NCBI GenBank assembly: GCA_900316315.1
Contig: ONCK01000008.1
Location: 1 to 64,000 of the forward strand
Direction: 5' to 3'
DNA: 64,000 nucleotides
From: an uncultured Prevotellaceae bacterium
GTDB taxonomy: Bacteria > Bacteroidota > Bacteroidia > Bacteroidales > Bacteroidaceae
Shown piece by piece: positions 1 to 11,395 of the stretch (its first letter is position 1; each line of letters begins with the position of its first letter). The notes under the pieces were generated by a model. It had not been told where the DNA came from and did not search any database. It worked only from the letters and a program-made list of their open reading frames with translations. A program made the translations under genes and the position numbers.

Positions 1-387
1 TACTGTAGGTATTCCCAACAGGCGCATCTTGCCATTGTCCTTGGGTATTTCTACCCTTTTCACTGGGTTCGGACGGTAAGAACCGTCCATCAAGGAACGA
101 ATGAGTTCATCCTTGTTGGTCAATAGCCATGGGAGTAACTGCTCGCATGACATCTTGTCGATACCACCACAGCCTCTGTTTCTCATAACCGCCTTGTAGG
201 CTCGGTTGAGATTTGCAGGACTAAGGATTTGCTCGAGAAGGTGTTCCTTGTCGAATGGTACTTCCACGATGTTGTCTTCACACATCCACATGAAGGTCTG
301 CACTCCCCCATACCCTTCGGTTTCCGACCTATCTCTTTGGGGGCAGCCATTAACTTGGGATAATGTTTTCTGCGTTCTTTCCTTCAT
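1..387 (-). CDS. Group II intron reverse transcriptase/maturase, N-terminal part
   Basis: The reading frame is open from an ATG at 387 down to base 1 (129 codons) and runs off the window, so only the N-terminus is present. The translation carries the RT0 and early RT landmarks of intron-encoded proteins: LNRAYKAVMRNRGCGGIDKM, then LMDGSYRPNPVKRVEIPKD and GKMRLLGIPTV, which precedes the first catalytic RT blocks. Such proteins bind their own intron RNA, assist splicing and reverse-transcribe the intron into new DNA sites. The upstream bases to about 850 read as the intron's RNA domain I rather than as coding sequence. The YxDD active site, maturase and any endonuclease domain lie outside the window, so activity cannot be judged. 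Confidence 0.85.
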   Translation of the reverse strand, partial: MKERTQKTLSQVNGCPQRDRSETEGYGGVQTFMWMCEDNIVEVPFDKEHLLEQILSPANLNRAYKAVMRNRGCGGIDKMSCEQLLPWLLTNKDELIRSLMDGSYRPNPVKRVEIPKDNGKMRLLGIPTV

Positions 388-850
388 GAGGTATGTTTCA
401 ATTACTATCGCTTAATTGTTAGGTTCTGCCCTTCGTGCAGCGTTATCGAGTATTGCACTACTATGGCGTCTGCTGACTTCTCACGGCAAGCTTTACTCCG
501 CTTCTTTCGTAAAAAAAACTATTTGAAGCGTCCGTGAGACCTCCTCGGATAAGGGCATTGTCTTTCCATCTTATACCTACTTCATTTACACCAACCATTC
601 CGAATAGCAATAGGACTTTGATTTGTGATGCAATCTTATCCATGGTCAAATGCCTTATATGAAGTTTCTGTCCGTTAGGTCAGATATTTGTCGCCGGCTT
701 CCTTCAGATTCCACCTCACGATGGACACCCTTGCCTTTGACTATGCAATTCCCGCTATTAGGGCTTGCTCGGGACTTCCACCCGTTAGACAATGCTCATG
801 CCGAGCGTACATCAAATCGGGCGCAAGTTTGTGATGAACTTGCGCCCAAG
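1..850 (-). mobile_element. 5' part of a group II intron
   Basis: Read on the minus strand, the stretch between the wzc stop and the reverse transcriptase start has typical group II domain I strings: TCTAACGGGTGGAAGTCCCG near 768-787 and GTGGAATCTGAAGGAAGC near 696-713. It starts close to an 11-bp perfect inverted repeat (819-829 with 837-847), about 27 bases after the wzc stop. I do not see a clear GTGYG 5' splice site, so the left boundary is approximate. The 3' half, with domains V and VI, is outside the window. Confidence 0.7.
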
Positions 851-874
851 CAGTATGTAAAAGGGATTTGATGA

Positions 875-3298
875 TTATTTGTTGATCTTTTCTACGATTC
901 GGTCGACAAGAGTACGTTTGCGGTTTTGCTCGCTTTCATTTCCGTAACCGTAGCCATAGCCGTAGCCATAACCATAACCATAGCCGTAACCATAGCTGTC
1001 CTTGCTGGCGTTTTCGTCGTTGACGACCACATACATATTGTGGAATTTGCCCTCCTTGTACATCTTGTCTAGTTCCTTGAGGAATCGACTATCCTCAACA
1101 CCTACACGGATGATATAGAGCGTAAGATCAGCCACACGGTTGATAATGCTGGCATCAGCCACAGCAAAAGCAGGTGTAGCATCAAAGATGATATAGTCGT
1201 AAGACTTCTTCAGCTCACTCACCATCTTTTCCAAGTTTTTGCTCATCAGCAACTCAGCAGGATTGGGCGGGCGCACGCCGACAGGCACAAAGTCAACATT
1301 GTCTGCAATATTCTTGACAATAATCTTGTCCCAGTCCATCTCTATCTCGGAGAGGTAGCCGGTGAGGCCTGAGCTGTGCTCATGCATCACGCTTGTTAGT
1401 GAGCCCTTACGGATATCCGCGTCTACGAGGAGCACCTTCTTGCCGGCTATACCGAAAATGACGGCGAGGTTACGCGACGTAAAGCTCTTACCTTGAGACG
1501 GCGTAGACGAGGTAGTCATGATGACCGCCGGTCTTTTAGCTACCATATCGATATTGTATCGCAGGATACGGAAAGCCTCTGCGACACTGGAGGCAGCACT
1601 CTTCTTGGAGAGCAATTTCTCCTCGTTACCATCCTCGTCCCAACGAGGGATAGAGCCCAGAATCGGTGCGCTCAGATTGTCCTCAACCTCTTTGCGTGCG
1701 CGAACCTTGGTATTGAGTTGAGTACGTGCCCAAATGATAAGTGAAGGAATCGCGAAGCCGACGAGCAGAGCAACGAGCAAGATTATATTCCAAGAGCGAG
1801 ATGCAGGTTGAGCTGGCCCGTAGGGATACTCGACGATACGTACATTGGCCTCATTGATAGCCAATTGGAGAGCCACCTCTTCCCGCTTGTTGAGCAGATA
1901 GGTATAGAGCGCTTCCTTAATAGATTGCTGGCGCGTGATATCCAGGGCTTTAATCTCCTTGTCCGGCACACCGGTCAACTGCGACTGCAACTGATTGTCT
2001 ACAGAACGTGCTTTAGCCAGCTGGAGTCTGATAGAGTTGGTATAGCTGTCAATTGAAGCGTTGATAGCTCGGCGCATAGAAGCCAACGCCGCGTCACGGT
2101 CTGCAATAGGAGAAGCCGTTTCGCTTGAGTTGGAAGCCATCTTGTTGCGTTCAATCATCAATTTATTGTAATCCGATATCTGAGTTTGCATGTTGGCGCT
2201 GCCGAGTCCCGTCAATTGAGGTATAAGAGACTTATTGTTGGCCTCCTTTGAGATATACTCCTTGAGATACTGGGCTACGGTTAGCTGTGACTCAAGGTCC
2301 ATGAGATCCTTACGCGAGGTTTCACTTTGATTCAAATAACTCTGGGCATTGAGTTGGAAGTCGACAAAGTCGTTGTTGCGCTTAAAACGCGCCAGTTCGC
2401 CCTCTACTTGGCTCAGCTCGCTACCAATAAGCCGAATACGGTTGTCTATAAATTTGGCCGTATTGGCAGAAACCATATTCTTGGCATCTACGATATCCTC
2501 CTTATAGACTTGCAGCAAGGTATTGAGCACAGCCTGTGCGCGTGACTTATTGATATCACGCATAGAAATATTGATAAGTTGTGCTTCCTTATCATATTCT
2601 GCCGCCGAAAGCCTGGAGACATATGTGCTTGTCGCAGCCTCTTTGCTCACTCTGGAAACTCTGACCGTACGTCCTACAAACTGATACGCATCAGGTTCCT
2701 TGTCCAGGCGGAAAGCGCCGCCTGGAGTCTGCACTACCTGACCATAGGTAAATGTTCGCTCAAACTTGTATTTCTGACCGTCCCATACCACATTGGAAAC
2801 CTTTAGTCTGTCACCTTTACTTACCTCAACATCAAAACTGAGAGGTCCATGAAATGATGGGCCAAAGTGAGCCGTAAAGGGGCGTATTGTAAAGAGTGCC
2901 ACAGGTCGCAAGCCCGCAAAAGTATTATAGCTAATATTGAGGCCGAGGCGATCGACTACCTTCTCCATCAGTCGGCGTGACTGGAGGATGAATATCTCGT
3001 TTTTCAGCTGGTCGGTCACCTGTACGCCATAGAGGTCTTTGAGTCCGCTAAATCCGTTGCGATTGTAGTAGTTATCATTATTGGAATCCTCGAGCAGGAT
3101 AGTAGCCGTCTGGGTAAAGATATGCGGCTCACGCATCTTATAAATCGTCGCAAAAAACAAGCAAAGAACAAGAGAAAGCAGATACCAGCGCCAGTTCTTG
3201 ACAAGTACTATCAGGCAAAGCTTAGCAATTGCAAAGAAGTCTGTAGACTTGCCTTCCTGCTCTTGAGTATTGTAACTGAGAGATTCGTTTTCTTCCAT
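875..3298 (-). CDS. wzc: Wzc-like polysaccharide co-polymerase / tyrosine kinase
   Basis: This 807-residue inner-membrane protein has the Wzc/BY-kinase layout. An N-terminal transmembrane segment (about 38-55) begins a Wzz chain-length domain, long coiled-coil-like helices span roughly 260-480, a second transmembrane segment lies near 505-523, and a cytoplasmic kinase domain follows. The kinase has Walker A SSTPSQGKSFTS (about 594-605), Walker A' VLLVDADIRK and Walker B YIIFDATP. The C-terminus holds an alternating Tyr-Gly run of about nine repeats (around residues 765-785), the expected autophosphorylated tyrosine cluster. By family knowledge it controls chain length and export of capsule or exopolysaccharide together with Wza, encoded 3 bp upstream. 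A group II intron lies just past its stop. The polymerase and glycosyltransferases of the pathway are not in this window. Confidence 0.93.
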   Translation of the reverse strand: MEENESLSYNTQEQEGKSTDFFAIAKLCLIVLVKNWRWYLLSLVLCLFFATIYKMREPHIFTQTATILLEDSNNDNYYNRNGFSGLKDLYGVQVTDQLKNEIFILQSRRLMEKVVDRLGLNISYNTFAGLRPVALFTIRPFTAHFGPSFHGPLSFDVEVSKGDRLKVSNVVWDGQKYKFERTFTYGQVVQTPGGAFRLDKEPDAYQFVGRTVRVSRVSKEAATSTYVSRLSAAEYDKEAQLINISMRDINKSRAQAVLNTLLQVYKEDIVDAKNMVSANTAKFIDNRIRLIGSELSQVEGELARFKRNNDFVDFQLNAQSYLNQSETSRKDLMDLESQLTVAQYLKEYISKEANNKSLIPQLTGLGSANMQTQISDYNKLMIERNKMASNSSETASPIADRDAALASMRRAINASIDSYTNSIRLQLAKARSVDNQLQSQLTGVPDKEIKALDITRQQSIKEALYTYLLNKREEVALQLAINEANVRIVEYPYGPAQPASRSWNIILLVALLVGFAIPSLIIWARTQLNTKVRARKEVEDNLSAPILGSIPRWDEDGNEEKLLSKKSAASSVAEAFRILRYNIDMVAKRPAVIMTTSSTPSQGKSFTSRNLAVIFGIAGKKVLLVDADIRKGSLTSVMHEHSSGLTGYLSEIEMDWDKIIVKNIADNVDFVPVGVRPPNPAELLMSKNLEKMVSELKKSYDYIIFDATPAFAVADASIINRVADLTLYIIRVGVEDSRFLKELDKMYKEGKFHNMYVVVNDENASKDSYGYGYGYGYGYGYGYGYGNESEQNRKRTLVDRIVEKINK

Positions 3299-3301
3299 AG
3301 T

Positions 3302-4129
3302 TTACCTGGTTAATGCGATGATAAGGGATATGATAGATGCGGTCATACTTACGAGCGTACCCGATACAGTCAGGTAGGTATAGCTTGTGCTACCCTTCAC
3401 TTTGACCGACTTATTGGACTCCACGTATACGAGGTCATTCTGTTGCAGGTAGTATGCCGGTGAGCTAAACACCGATTCGGGATTGGTCAGGTCGACTTTG
3501 TAAGTCACGCGCTGACCGTCCTCTTCACGTACCACGAGGATATCCTTGCGCACAGCCGTATTGTTGAGATCACCGGCACGGCCTATAGCTTCAAGCAGGG
3601 TAAGACGTTGTCCCGTATAGCTCTGCACGCCCGGCGACTTGACGTCACCGAGGATTGTCACCTTGAATGACATAATACGCGTCGTCACAATAGCGTCATT
3701 GATATAGCCGTCGCGGATACGTTTCTGGAGCTCGTTGGACAATTGCTCCACCGTATAGCCGGCCGCCTTGATCTTGCCAAATATAGGAAAGGTGATGGTA
3801 CCGTCCTTTTGGACATAGAAGTAAGCGATACCAGCCGAGCTGTTGATCGTCGAGGAGGCATTACCAGTAGATAAGCCACCCGTTCCACCACCGATGAGGG
3901 TATTGTTATCAAACTGCTCCGTGAGCGACTTATCCCGCGTATTGATAGAGATGGCGAGCTCGTCATCAGGCTGGATGACTAGGCCGTAACTCTTGGAAAT
4001 GTTTTGAGGGACAGCATAGAGGCTGTCGGCACCTTGCAGGTACGTCATTTCTTTATTGGAAACACAGGATGTCATACTCAGCGCCACGATTAGGGCACAG
4101 AGTATTCCTAGGACCCATTTATTTCTCAT
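3302..4129 (-). CDS. wza: Wza-like polysaccharide export lipoprotein
   Basis: This 275-residue protein has a lipoprotein signal ending MTSC at about residue 22, a polysaccharide-export (Poly_export) domain at roughly 45-160 with the pattern GTITFPIFGKIKAAGYT, and an SLBB-type domain (VTILGDVKSPGVQSYTGQRL, then LLEAIGRAGDL). A hydrophobic C-terminal helix (about 250-272) matches the membrane-crossing helix of Wza-type translocons. It should form the outer-membrane channel for capsule or exopolysaccharide. The next gene, wzc, starts 3 bp after its stop, so the two are almost certainly co-transcribed from the promoter at 4192-4225. Confidence 0.92.
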   Translation of the reverse strand: MRNKWVLGILCALIVALSMTSCVSNKEMTYLQGADSLYAVPQNISKSYGLVIQPDDELAISINTRDKSLTEQFDNNTLIGGGTGGLSTGNASSTINSSAGIAYFYVQKDGTITFPIFGKIKAAGYTVEQLSNELQKRIRDGYINDAIVTTRIMSFKVTILGDVKSPGVQSYTGQRLTLLEAIGRAGDLNNTAVRKDILVVREEDGQRVTYKVDLTNPESVFSSPAYYLQQNDLVYVESNKSVKVKGSTSYTYLTVSGTLVSMTASIISLIIALTR

Positions 4130-4191
4130 GATTGATTGATATTTTTCTTTGGAACAGTCGTTAGTTATCCTCGATAACTATATTTTGGTGA

Positions 4192-4225
4192 CAAAGGTAT
4201 ACAATATTTTTCTATTTAAGACCAA
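4192..4225 (-). promoter_or_regulatory. Promoter of wza-wzc
   Basis: The -7 box TACCTTTG (4192-4199) matches Bacteroidetes TAnnTTTG. A TTG at 4223-4225 lies 23 bp upstream, slightly wide of the usual 19-21. It is about 60 bp ahead of the wza start. Confidence 0.55.
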
Positions 4226-4690
4226 TTTAACAAAAAAGAACTATGTCAAAACGCCATTTTCCTTTCCGTAGCCATATCCATGATATAGTCTCGAGCCGCC
4301 ATGCGCCAATCTGTTTGCTGCAAGTCTTTTTCTTATACTTTTTTATGCTGACATAGCTTTCGCATACGCATCAACTGTTCTTTCTTTTGCTCGTCAGGGA
4401 CTTCTGTATCCCGATGATTCAGCTTAGTTAGCGCGAGCTTCTCCAGTGTCACATAAAGGCATACAGTTCTTTCGAGTGACACGCCTATTCCGCATTTTCT
4501 TTCACGAGTCACCCGTCCCACTTGCGACACTTTGTCTGGTAGCAGCAAGTGCGGGTAGCCCTGTAGAGACGCTATACGACATCTCCATATCACATTATGA
4601 CTACTTTACATTCTCTCAAAAGATGCCTCAGACGTCCAAACCCCATTATTAAATATTTTTTATTAACATGTCGTAAGGGTCAAGAAATCA
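4226..4690. other. Intergenic, no gene seen
   Basis: This is the divergent space between wza and maeB. A minus-strand frame at 4333-4593 has no recognisable domain, no promoter box and atypical composition, so I do not call it. Confidence 0.5.
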
Positions 4691-4697
4691 AAATTTG

Positions 4698-4705
4698 TAA
4701 CTTTG
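4698..4705 (+). promoter_or_regulatory. -7 promoter box of maeB
   Basis: TAACTTTG is a full match to TAnnTTTG and lies 25 bp ahead of the maeB ATG. No clear TTTG is visible at the -33 position. Confidence 0.6.
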
Positions 4706-4729
4706 TAGAAGTTTCTAATCCATACCATC

Positions 4730-7018
<2,289 letters not shown>

Positions 7019-7047
7019 CGCCGTCCGTCACTGATTCAAAAAGATTG

Positions 7048-7084
7048 TAGTCCTTGCCGCTTTGACGGCAAGGACTATTTTTTT
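7048..7084 (+). terminator. Terminator after maeB
   Basis: A perfect 12-bp stem (7048-7059 with 7066-7077), a 6-base loop and a run of seven T. Confidence 0.9.
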
Positions 7085-7464
7085 GCCTACCGGCAGTTCA
7101 CCCTAATACATCTGAATACAGGCGGACTGATTTTGTCCGCATTCAAGTCTCTCGACATAGTCAGGCCGACCTCATCCACAAGACTTCGTAGCCACAGCAG
7201 AGTAGAAGGTCCTATATGCGATTCACCGTTTGCACCTCTGCGCCACCTCTATATCCGCCCCGTCTCCTGGCGCCGCCCCCATCCGCACTTATCACTCGCA
7301 TTGCCTGTACGCCGAGAAGAGGCATCTCTTCACCCACTCCGCTAAATCAGCTCTCATGGTCAAACAGCAAATATGAATCTGTGACGGACGGCCTCAGAGC
7401 AGTCCATCAGACAGACAAAAACCGCAAATCCCCAATCGCCTCCTCTGTCATCTCCTGTCTTGTC
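7085..7464. other. Intergenic, no gene seen
   Basis: Plus-strand frames at 7133-7345 and 7216-7548 show no domain and no promoter. A small GCGGAC/GTCCGC inverted repeat lies at 7122-7140. Confidence 0.4.
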
Positions 7465-7550
7465 AGGATTTCTTTTCGTACTTCTCCGGCAGCATCTCCT
7501 CGAGAGTTGAGCCTACAGATACAGGCAGCTATCCCTATCAAGGGCTAGCT

Positions 7551-7826
7551 GAGACATAATAATTTTATAATAAAAAGGTGAATTGAGATTCCCGCCTTAT
7601 TCTCGAAGACAGAAAATAGGAATTTTCGTCTAAATCACCTCTGTAACTCACTGAAAATCAATGAATTGAAAATAAGATTTGACACTTTTGCAACTAATTG
7701 GCTATCAGGTGATAACAACTCGCCTTCCAGTTTAAACTACATCGGACCGTAGCGCTTACAAGGCAACTTGTCATCACTACATCGGCGCCTGTACGAGGCA
7801 GGATCTCAGATTTATTATATAAAAGG
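7551..7826 (-). repeat. Interspersed 21-nt-phased element, copy R1 (inverted)
   Basis: On the minus strand this stretch aligns over its whole length with 35782-36074 and 61815-62113. Shared parts are an outer TTTTATATAATAAA end, GCCGATGTAGTGATGACAAG, GCCTTGTAAGCGCTAC, a GATGTAGTTTAAACTGGAAG unit, GGCGAGTTGTTATC, a block ending in TTTCAGTGAGTTACA and an outer TTTTATTATAAAATTATTAT end. Unit starts fall at 7786, 7765, 7746, 7725 and 7704, so the spacing is 21 nt except for a 2-nt deletion in the hairpin unit. R1 has one TAGTTTAAACT unit; R2 and R3 have two. Weaker similarity continues to about 7465. It sits between the convergent genes maeB and rlpA. Confidence 0.85.
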
Positions 7827-8046
7827 CTGAACGGGAAAAACAAAATGCCATCTAATTATGACGAATCGCACCACTATCCCGACGTAACAGACGCAAGCGA
7901 TTGTCCGTACACTCCTGCCTCCGCTCTCTCCCATTCGTGCCATCTTCTCTACAAGTCGACAAACAAACGGAAGCAAAGACTGAGGTAACAGTCGCCGTAC
8001 GACTTAAGCGATAATCTCGAGAGGACACACATACGTACAACAGACA

Positions 8047-8084
8047 GCAGCGCGGGTCTCCCCATGAGGAAACCCGCACTGCCT
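8047..8084. repeat. Inverted repeat, possible weak terminator of rlpA
   Basis: CAGCGCGGGTCTC pairs imperfectly with a GGAAACCCGCACTG arm. No T-run follows on the minus strand, so termination is uncertain. Confidence 0.4.
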
Positions 8085-8104
8085 ATAACAAAAAAAATCT
8101 GTAT

Positions 8105-8743
8105 TTACTTGACGATGATTGAGCCGTTGCCTTGGGGTACAGTCTCAGCATCTTGCGCCGTCAACTGATGGAGGATTCTCCAGCGAGGCACACTGTCGCG
8201 CTTAGCCTTTCCGACGACATTGGTACCGCGTGTCTTGCCTGCTCTAGCCATGGACTCGTTGATTTTCTTCTTGTTGTAACGTTCTCCCCACTGTGACAAC
8301 GAGCAGTAGCCCTTGCCCAGAGGATCCTTTACCTTGAGTTGCGGCAGTCCAAGGTCATCACCAGCCTTATAAGGTACGTGAGCCATGTCTTTGACCGTGG
8401 TAATCTCCACATTGGTTACACCCCTGCCAATCATGCCCAGTTCCTTAGCCGCAGCATAAGAGAGGTCGACGATACGTCCCCTGACATAGGGGCCGCGATC
8501 CGTCACCTTAACGTAGATTTCCTTGTTCGTCCTTGTATCACGCACCTTGAGAATAGTGCCAAAGGGCAGTGTGCGGTGCGCACAAGTGAAGCTGTCTCTG
8601 TGTATCCGCGTTCCGCTGGCCGTCATACAGCCATGTGAACGACGGCTGTAGTATGTAGCCTTACCGCGCTGGGATTGAGCCAGTGCAAAGTCAGTCATAC
8701 TCAGCATTGCGACAAAGAGCAGCAATATTTTCCGAAATGCCAT
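8105..8743 (-). CDS. rlpA: RlpA-like septal ring lytic transglycosylase family protein
   Basis: The 212-residue protein has a Sec signal peptide (about 1-22, cut after FALAQ) and an RlpA-like double-psi beta-barrel at about 25-115 with GKATYYSRRSHGCMTASGTR, CAHRTLPFGT and VKVTDRGPYVRGRIVDLS. The aspartate in TDRGP is the conserved catalytic position of the family. RlpA enzymes cleave peptidoglycan strands lacking stem peptides near the division septum. No SPOR domain follows; the C-terminal 95 residues are unrecognised. It stands alone, so its partners cannot be read from context. Confidence 0.85.
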   Translation of the reverse strand: MAFRKILLLFVAMLSMTDFALAQSQRGKATYYSRRSHGCMTASGTRIHRDSFTCAHRTLPFGTILKVRDTRTNKEIYVKVTDRGPYVRGRIVDLSYAAAKELGMIGRGVTNVEITTVKDMAHVPYKAGDDLGLPQLKVKDPLGKGYCSLSQWGERYNKKKINESMARAGKTRGTNVVGKAKRDSVPRWRILHQLTAQDAETVPQGNGSIIVK

Positions 8744-9243
8744 AAATAGTAATTTGCGGATAGCCTTTCACTCAGCGAGCATCAAAGTTTAGCCCTTGAG
8801 TAGTGCGTCAAAAACGAGGCCTCATCACGAGACTCCGAAATCAGATGTAGAAGGCGCACAAAGGACGCATATCCTGATTTTCGTATCGCAAAGGAAGGCA
8901 TTTTTCTCATTTTGGCCAAAAATATGCAGTTAAACTTTGATGATTTTCTTAATTTTGCAATCTCAAATGAGCAGTTGGCATTTCCCGTATCGCCTTTGGC
9001 AAGTACGCTCAGGGGGGTATAAATATTTTTAACACTTTTATCTCCTTTCCAGTTCGTATTAAGACTTATCAGACACTGATTTAGGCGCAAAAAAATCCCA
9101 TAGGCGACACCACTTCTCTTGAACTGGACTTCCGCTGTGTCCCCTGGGACATACCGGATACACTGCGCAGCACACGGCACACCCCAGCGGAGCATCTGCC
9201 GACCCTCTACGATTATAAATAATAGAAACCAGCACACATCATC
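8744..9243. other. Divergent intergenic region of rlpA and the Dus gene
   Basis: No gene is supported here. A plus-strand TAATTTTG at 8950-8957 fits the -7 box and could start a long leader for the Dus gene, but lacks a -33 partner. The minus-strand frame at 8782-9519 runs into the Dus gene and is a shadow. Confidence 0.4.
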
Positions 9244-10272
9244 ATGCAAATAGGAAATCACGATCTGGGCTCCCGTCCCGTCATGCTCGCCCCCATGGAG
9301 GACGTGACCGACATCGGCTTTCGCACGCTCTGCCGCAAGCTGGGAGCTGCCATGGTCTACTCTGAATTTGTCTCCTGCGACGCGCTCACCCGACAAGTCC
9401 AGCGATCGCTCGACAAGCTGGCTGTCAATCCGGAAGAGCGACCTGTGGCCATCCAGATCTACGGCAAAGACCCGCAGGCCATGGCTGAGGCTGCAAAGAT
9501 TGTAGAGTCTACCGCCCACCCCGAAGTCATCGACCTCAACTTCGGCTGCCCGGTCAAAAAGGTAGCCGGCAAGGGTGCCGGAGCCGGCCTCCTACGCAAT
9601 ATCCCGCTCATGCTGGAGATTGCACGTGCCGTCGTCCATGCCGTAGACACGCCAGTGACGGCCAAGACCCGCCTCGGGTGGGATGCAGACCATATCATCA
9701 TCCCCACCCTCGCGCTTCAGTTGCAAGACTGCGGTATACAGGCCCTCACCATACACGGGCGCACCCGCTCGCAGATGTACCAAGGAGAGGCACAATGGGA
9801 CCTCATCGGCCAAGTGAAGCACGATGAGCGCATCCACATCCCCATTATTGGAAACGGCGACATTGACAGTGCTGAAAAGGCCAAGACTGCATTTGACCGC
9901 TATGGCGTCGATGCCGTCATGATCGGTAGGGCCACCTTCGGCCGCCCGTGGATATTTAAGGAGGTCCACGACCTGCTCCATCCCGACCAGCCCCTCGACA
10001 CCTCAGCCGTCATACCCAGTCAGTATCCCCCGATGTCGGTCGACTGGAAGCTTGATGTGCTTAAGGAGCAAGTGCGTCTGAGCGTAGACCGTATCGACGA
10101 GTACCGCGGTATCCTGCACACGCGACGTCATCTCGCCGCTTCACCTATATTTAAAGGTATACCTGACTTCCGTCAGACGCGCATTGCCATTCTCCGGGCC
10201 ACCACCGTCAAGGAACTCTTTGATCTCATGGAGTCCACCCGCTCTCTGCTGCACCGCAACGAGGAGGCATAG
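9244..10272 (+). CDS. dusB: tRNA-dihydrouridine synthase (DusB-like)
   Basis: This 342-residue TIM-barrel flavoenzyme reduces uridines in tRNA D-loops with NADPH and FMN. Visible motifs are APMEDVTDIGFRTLCRKLGA (FMN binding), DLNFGCPVKKV with the catalytic Cys at 102, VTAKTRLGW, LTIHGRTRSQMYQG and IIGNGDI followed by VDAVMIGRATFGRPWIF (phosphate-binding end of the barrel). Length is normal for the family, and the helical C-terminal domain (about 250-340) is present. The start is the first Met and sits where the family begins. A papain-like lipoprotein gene starts 34 bp after its stop and is probably co-transcribed. Confidence 0.93.
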   Translation: MQIGNHDLGSRPVMLAPMEDVTDIGFRTLCRKLGAAMVYSEFVSCDALTRQVQRSLDKLAVNPEERPVAIQIYGKDPQAMAEAAKIVESTAHPEVIDLNFGCPVKKVAGKGAGAGLLRNIPLMLEIARAVVHAVDTPVTAKTRLGWDADHIIIPTLALQLQDCGIQALTIHGRTRSQMYQGEAQWDLIGQVKHDERIHIPIIGNGDIDSAEKAKTAFDRYGVDAVMIGRATFGRPWIFKEVHDLLHPDQPLDTSAVIPSQYPPMSVDWKLDVLKEQVRLSVDRIDEYRGILHTRRHLAASPIFKGIPDFRQTRIAILRATTVKELFDLMESTRSLLHRNEEA

Positions 10273-10306
10273 AGTCCTTAGCCACAGTCCATCGCCACAC
10301 GATACG

Positions 10307-11335
10307 ATGAGGATCTTACAACATCTCCATTTTACCGGCAAAAATCAGGCACATTGCCCTGTCCGATCCGGGCGGCGTATCCTCATCGGCATGCTGGCCA
10401 CGATTTTCATCCTCTCCTCCTGTCGGCGTCAGGCCCTGCCCCATATCACGCTGGAGGACGACTTCCGTCTGCCCGTCACCTCTGTACGCAATCAGCAGCA
10501 ATGGCCCACAGGATGGATCTACGCCACGCTGGCCCTCGTCGAAACGGAACGTATACTCGTCGGTGACAGTCTGGATCTCTCACCCGACTATCTGGTACGT
10601 CAGCTCGCGGGACAGCTCGGCAACGGCCGACTTGGCAATCCCGGCCGTGCACTCACCGCTACCGACTTTCAGGGTTCTCCTGCCCGTTGCATACAACTCA
10701 TGGAACGCTATGGCGTCATACTCAACGGTATCTATCGCGACAGCCTCAGCACCTCCTGCCATCAGTTTTGCAATATTGTCAACCATTTGCCGGCCGGCAA
10801 CGCAGGTCGCCAGGCCTTGCAAGTCGTACTCGATACCACATTTGACTATCTGCCCAGCTATGTCTCCCTCTACGGAGTCGTCTACACGCCGCATGAGCTC
10901 CTGCGGTCCGTCGTCGAGGAAGGGAGCTACCAACAACTATCCATCGCCGAAATACACCGGAATTTTGGTACTCCATCGCATCTCATCGACCGGACGCTGC
11001 GTCACGGCCATGCTATCGCATGGGAAGGAGACACCTTGCAGTCCGGATACAGCTCACGAGCTGGCCTAGCAGTCTGCAGCAGTTCCGACGAAGCCACGAC
11101 GACCTCACGATCCGCCCTCTCTACCTCCTCCAGCCGCCATCGACATTGCCTCATCATCATTGGCATTGCTCACCCGCGACGCCTGCCGCTGGGCTGTCGT
11201 GACACGAGCCGCACCTACTATATCGCGAAAGACAGTCACGGGGCCTATGGCACCCATCACGGCTACATCTACCTCTCGGCGGCCTATGTAGAGGCTCACA
11301 CTCTATCTCTCACACGCCTCCGGTCAGCTGGCTAA
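10307..11335 (+). CDS. C1-peptidase-like lipoprotein, predicted inactive
   Basis: The frame is open from 10184, but the start is placed at 10307, after the Dus stop. That gives a lipoprotein signal (hydrophobic stretch 25-38, then Cys39 in ILSSC). The body resembles bleomycin-hydrolase-like C1 peptidases of Bacteroidales. TSVRNQQQWPTGWIYA aligns with the usual PVKNQGxxGTCWxFA, but the catalytic Cys is Gly69. The final block AKDSHGAYGTHHGYIYLS aligns with the usual VKNSWG box, with Asp replacing Asn. A GHAIAWEG segment carries the histidine. Two of three catalytic positions are therefore altered, so I infer a binding or scaffold role. The product should be lipid-anchored in the envelope. Confidence 0.75.
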   Translation: MRILQHLHFTGKNQAHCPVRSGRRILIGMLATIFILSSCRRQALPHITLEDDFRLPVTSVRNQQQWPTGWIYATLALVETERILVGDSLDLSPDYLVRQLAGQLGNGRLGNPGRALTATDFQGSPARCIQLMERYGVILNGIYRDSLSTSCHQFCNIVNHLPAGNAGRQALQVVLDTTFDYLPSYVSLYGVVYTPHELLRSVVEEGSYQQLSIAEIHRNFGTPSHLIDRTLRHGHAIAWEGDTLQSGYSSRAGLAVCSSSDEATTTSRSALSTSSSRHRHCLIIIGIAHPRRLPLGCRDTSRTYYIAKDSHGAYGTHHGYIYLSAAYVEAHTLSLTRLRSAG

Positions 11336-11395
11336 CAAAGGGTTAAGGGCCTCACAGGCGCTTCTTGCCCATGTCGGCTCCCCTTCCTCCACAAA

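Noticed and set aside
461-649. 62-codon minus-strand frame
   Set aside because: It lies within group II intron domain I, where the sequence is explained by RNA structure.
4333-4593. 86-codon minus-strand frame
   Set aside because: No domain, no promoter box, and composition unlike neighbouring genes.
7216-7548. 110-codon plus-strand frame
   Set aside because: No recognisable domain or promoter, and it runs into the flank of repeat R1.
10184-10306. Upstream start of the C1-like gene
   Set aside because: It would overlap the Dus gene by 90 bp and push the lipoprotein signal far from the N-terminus.
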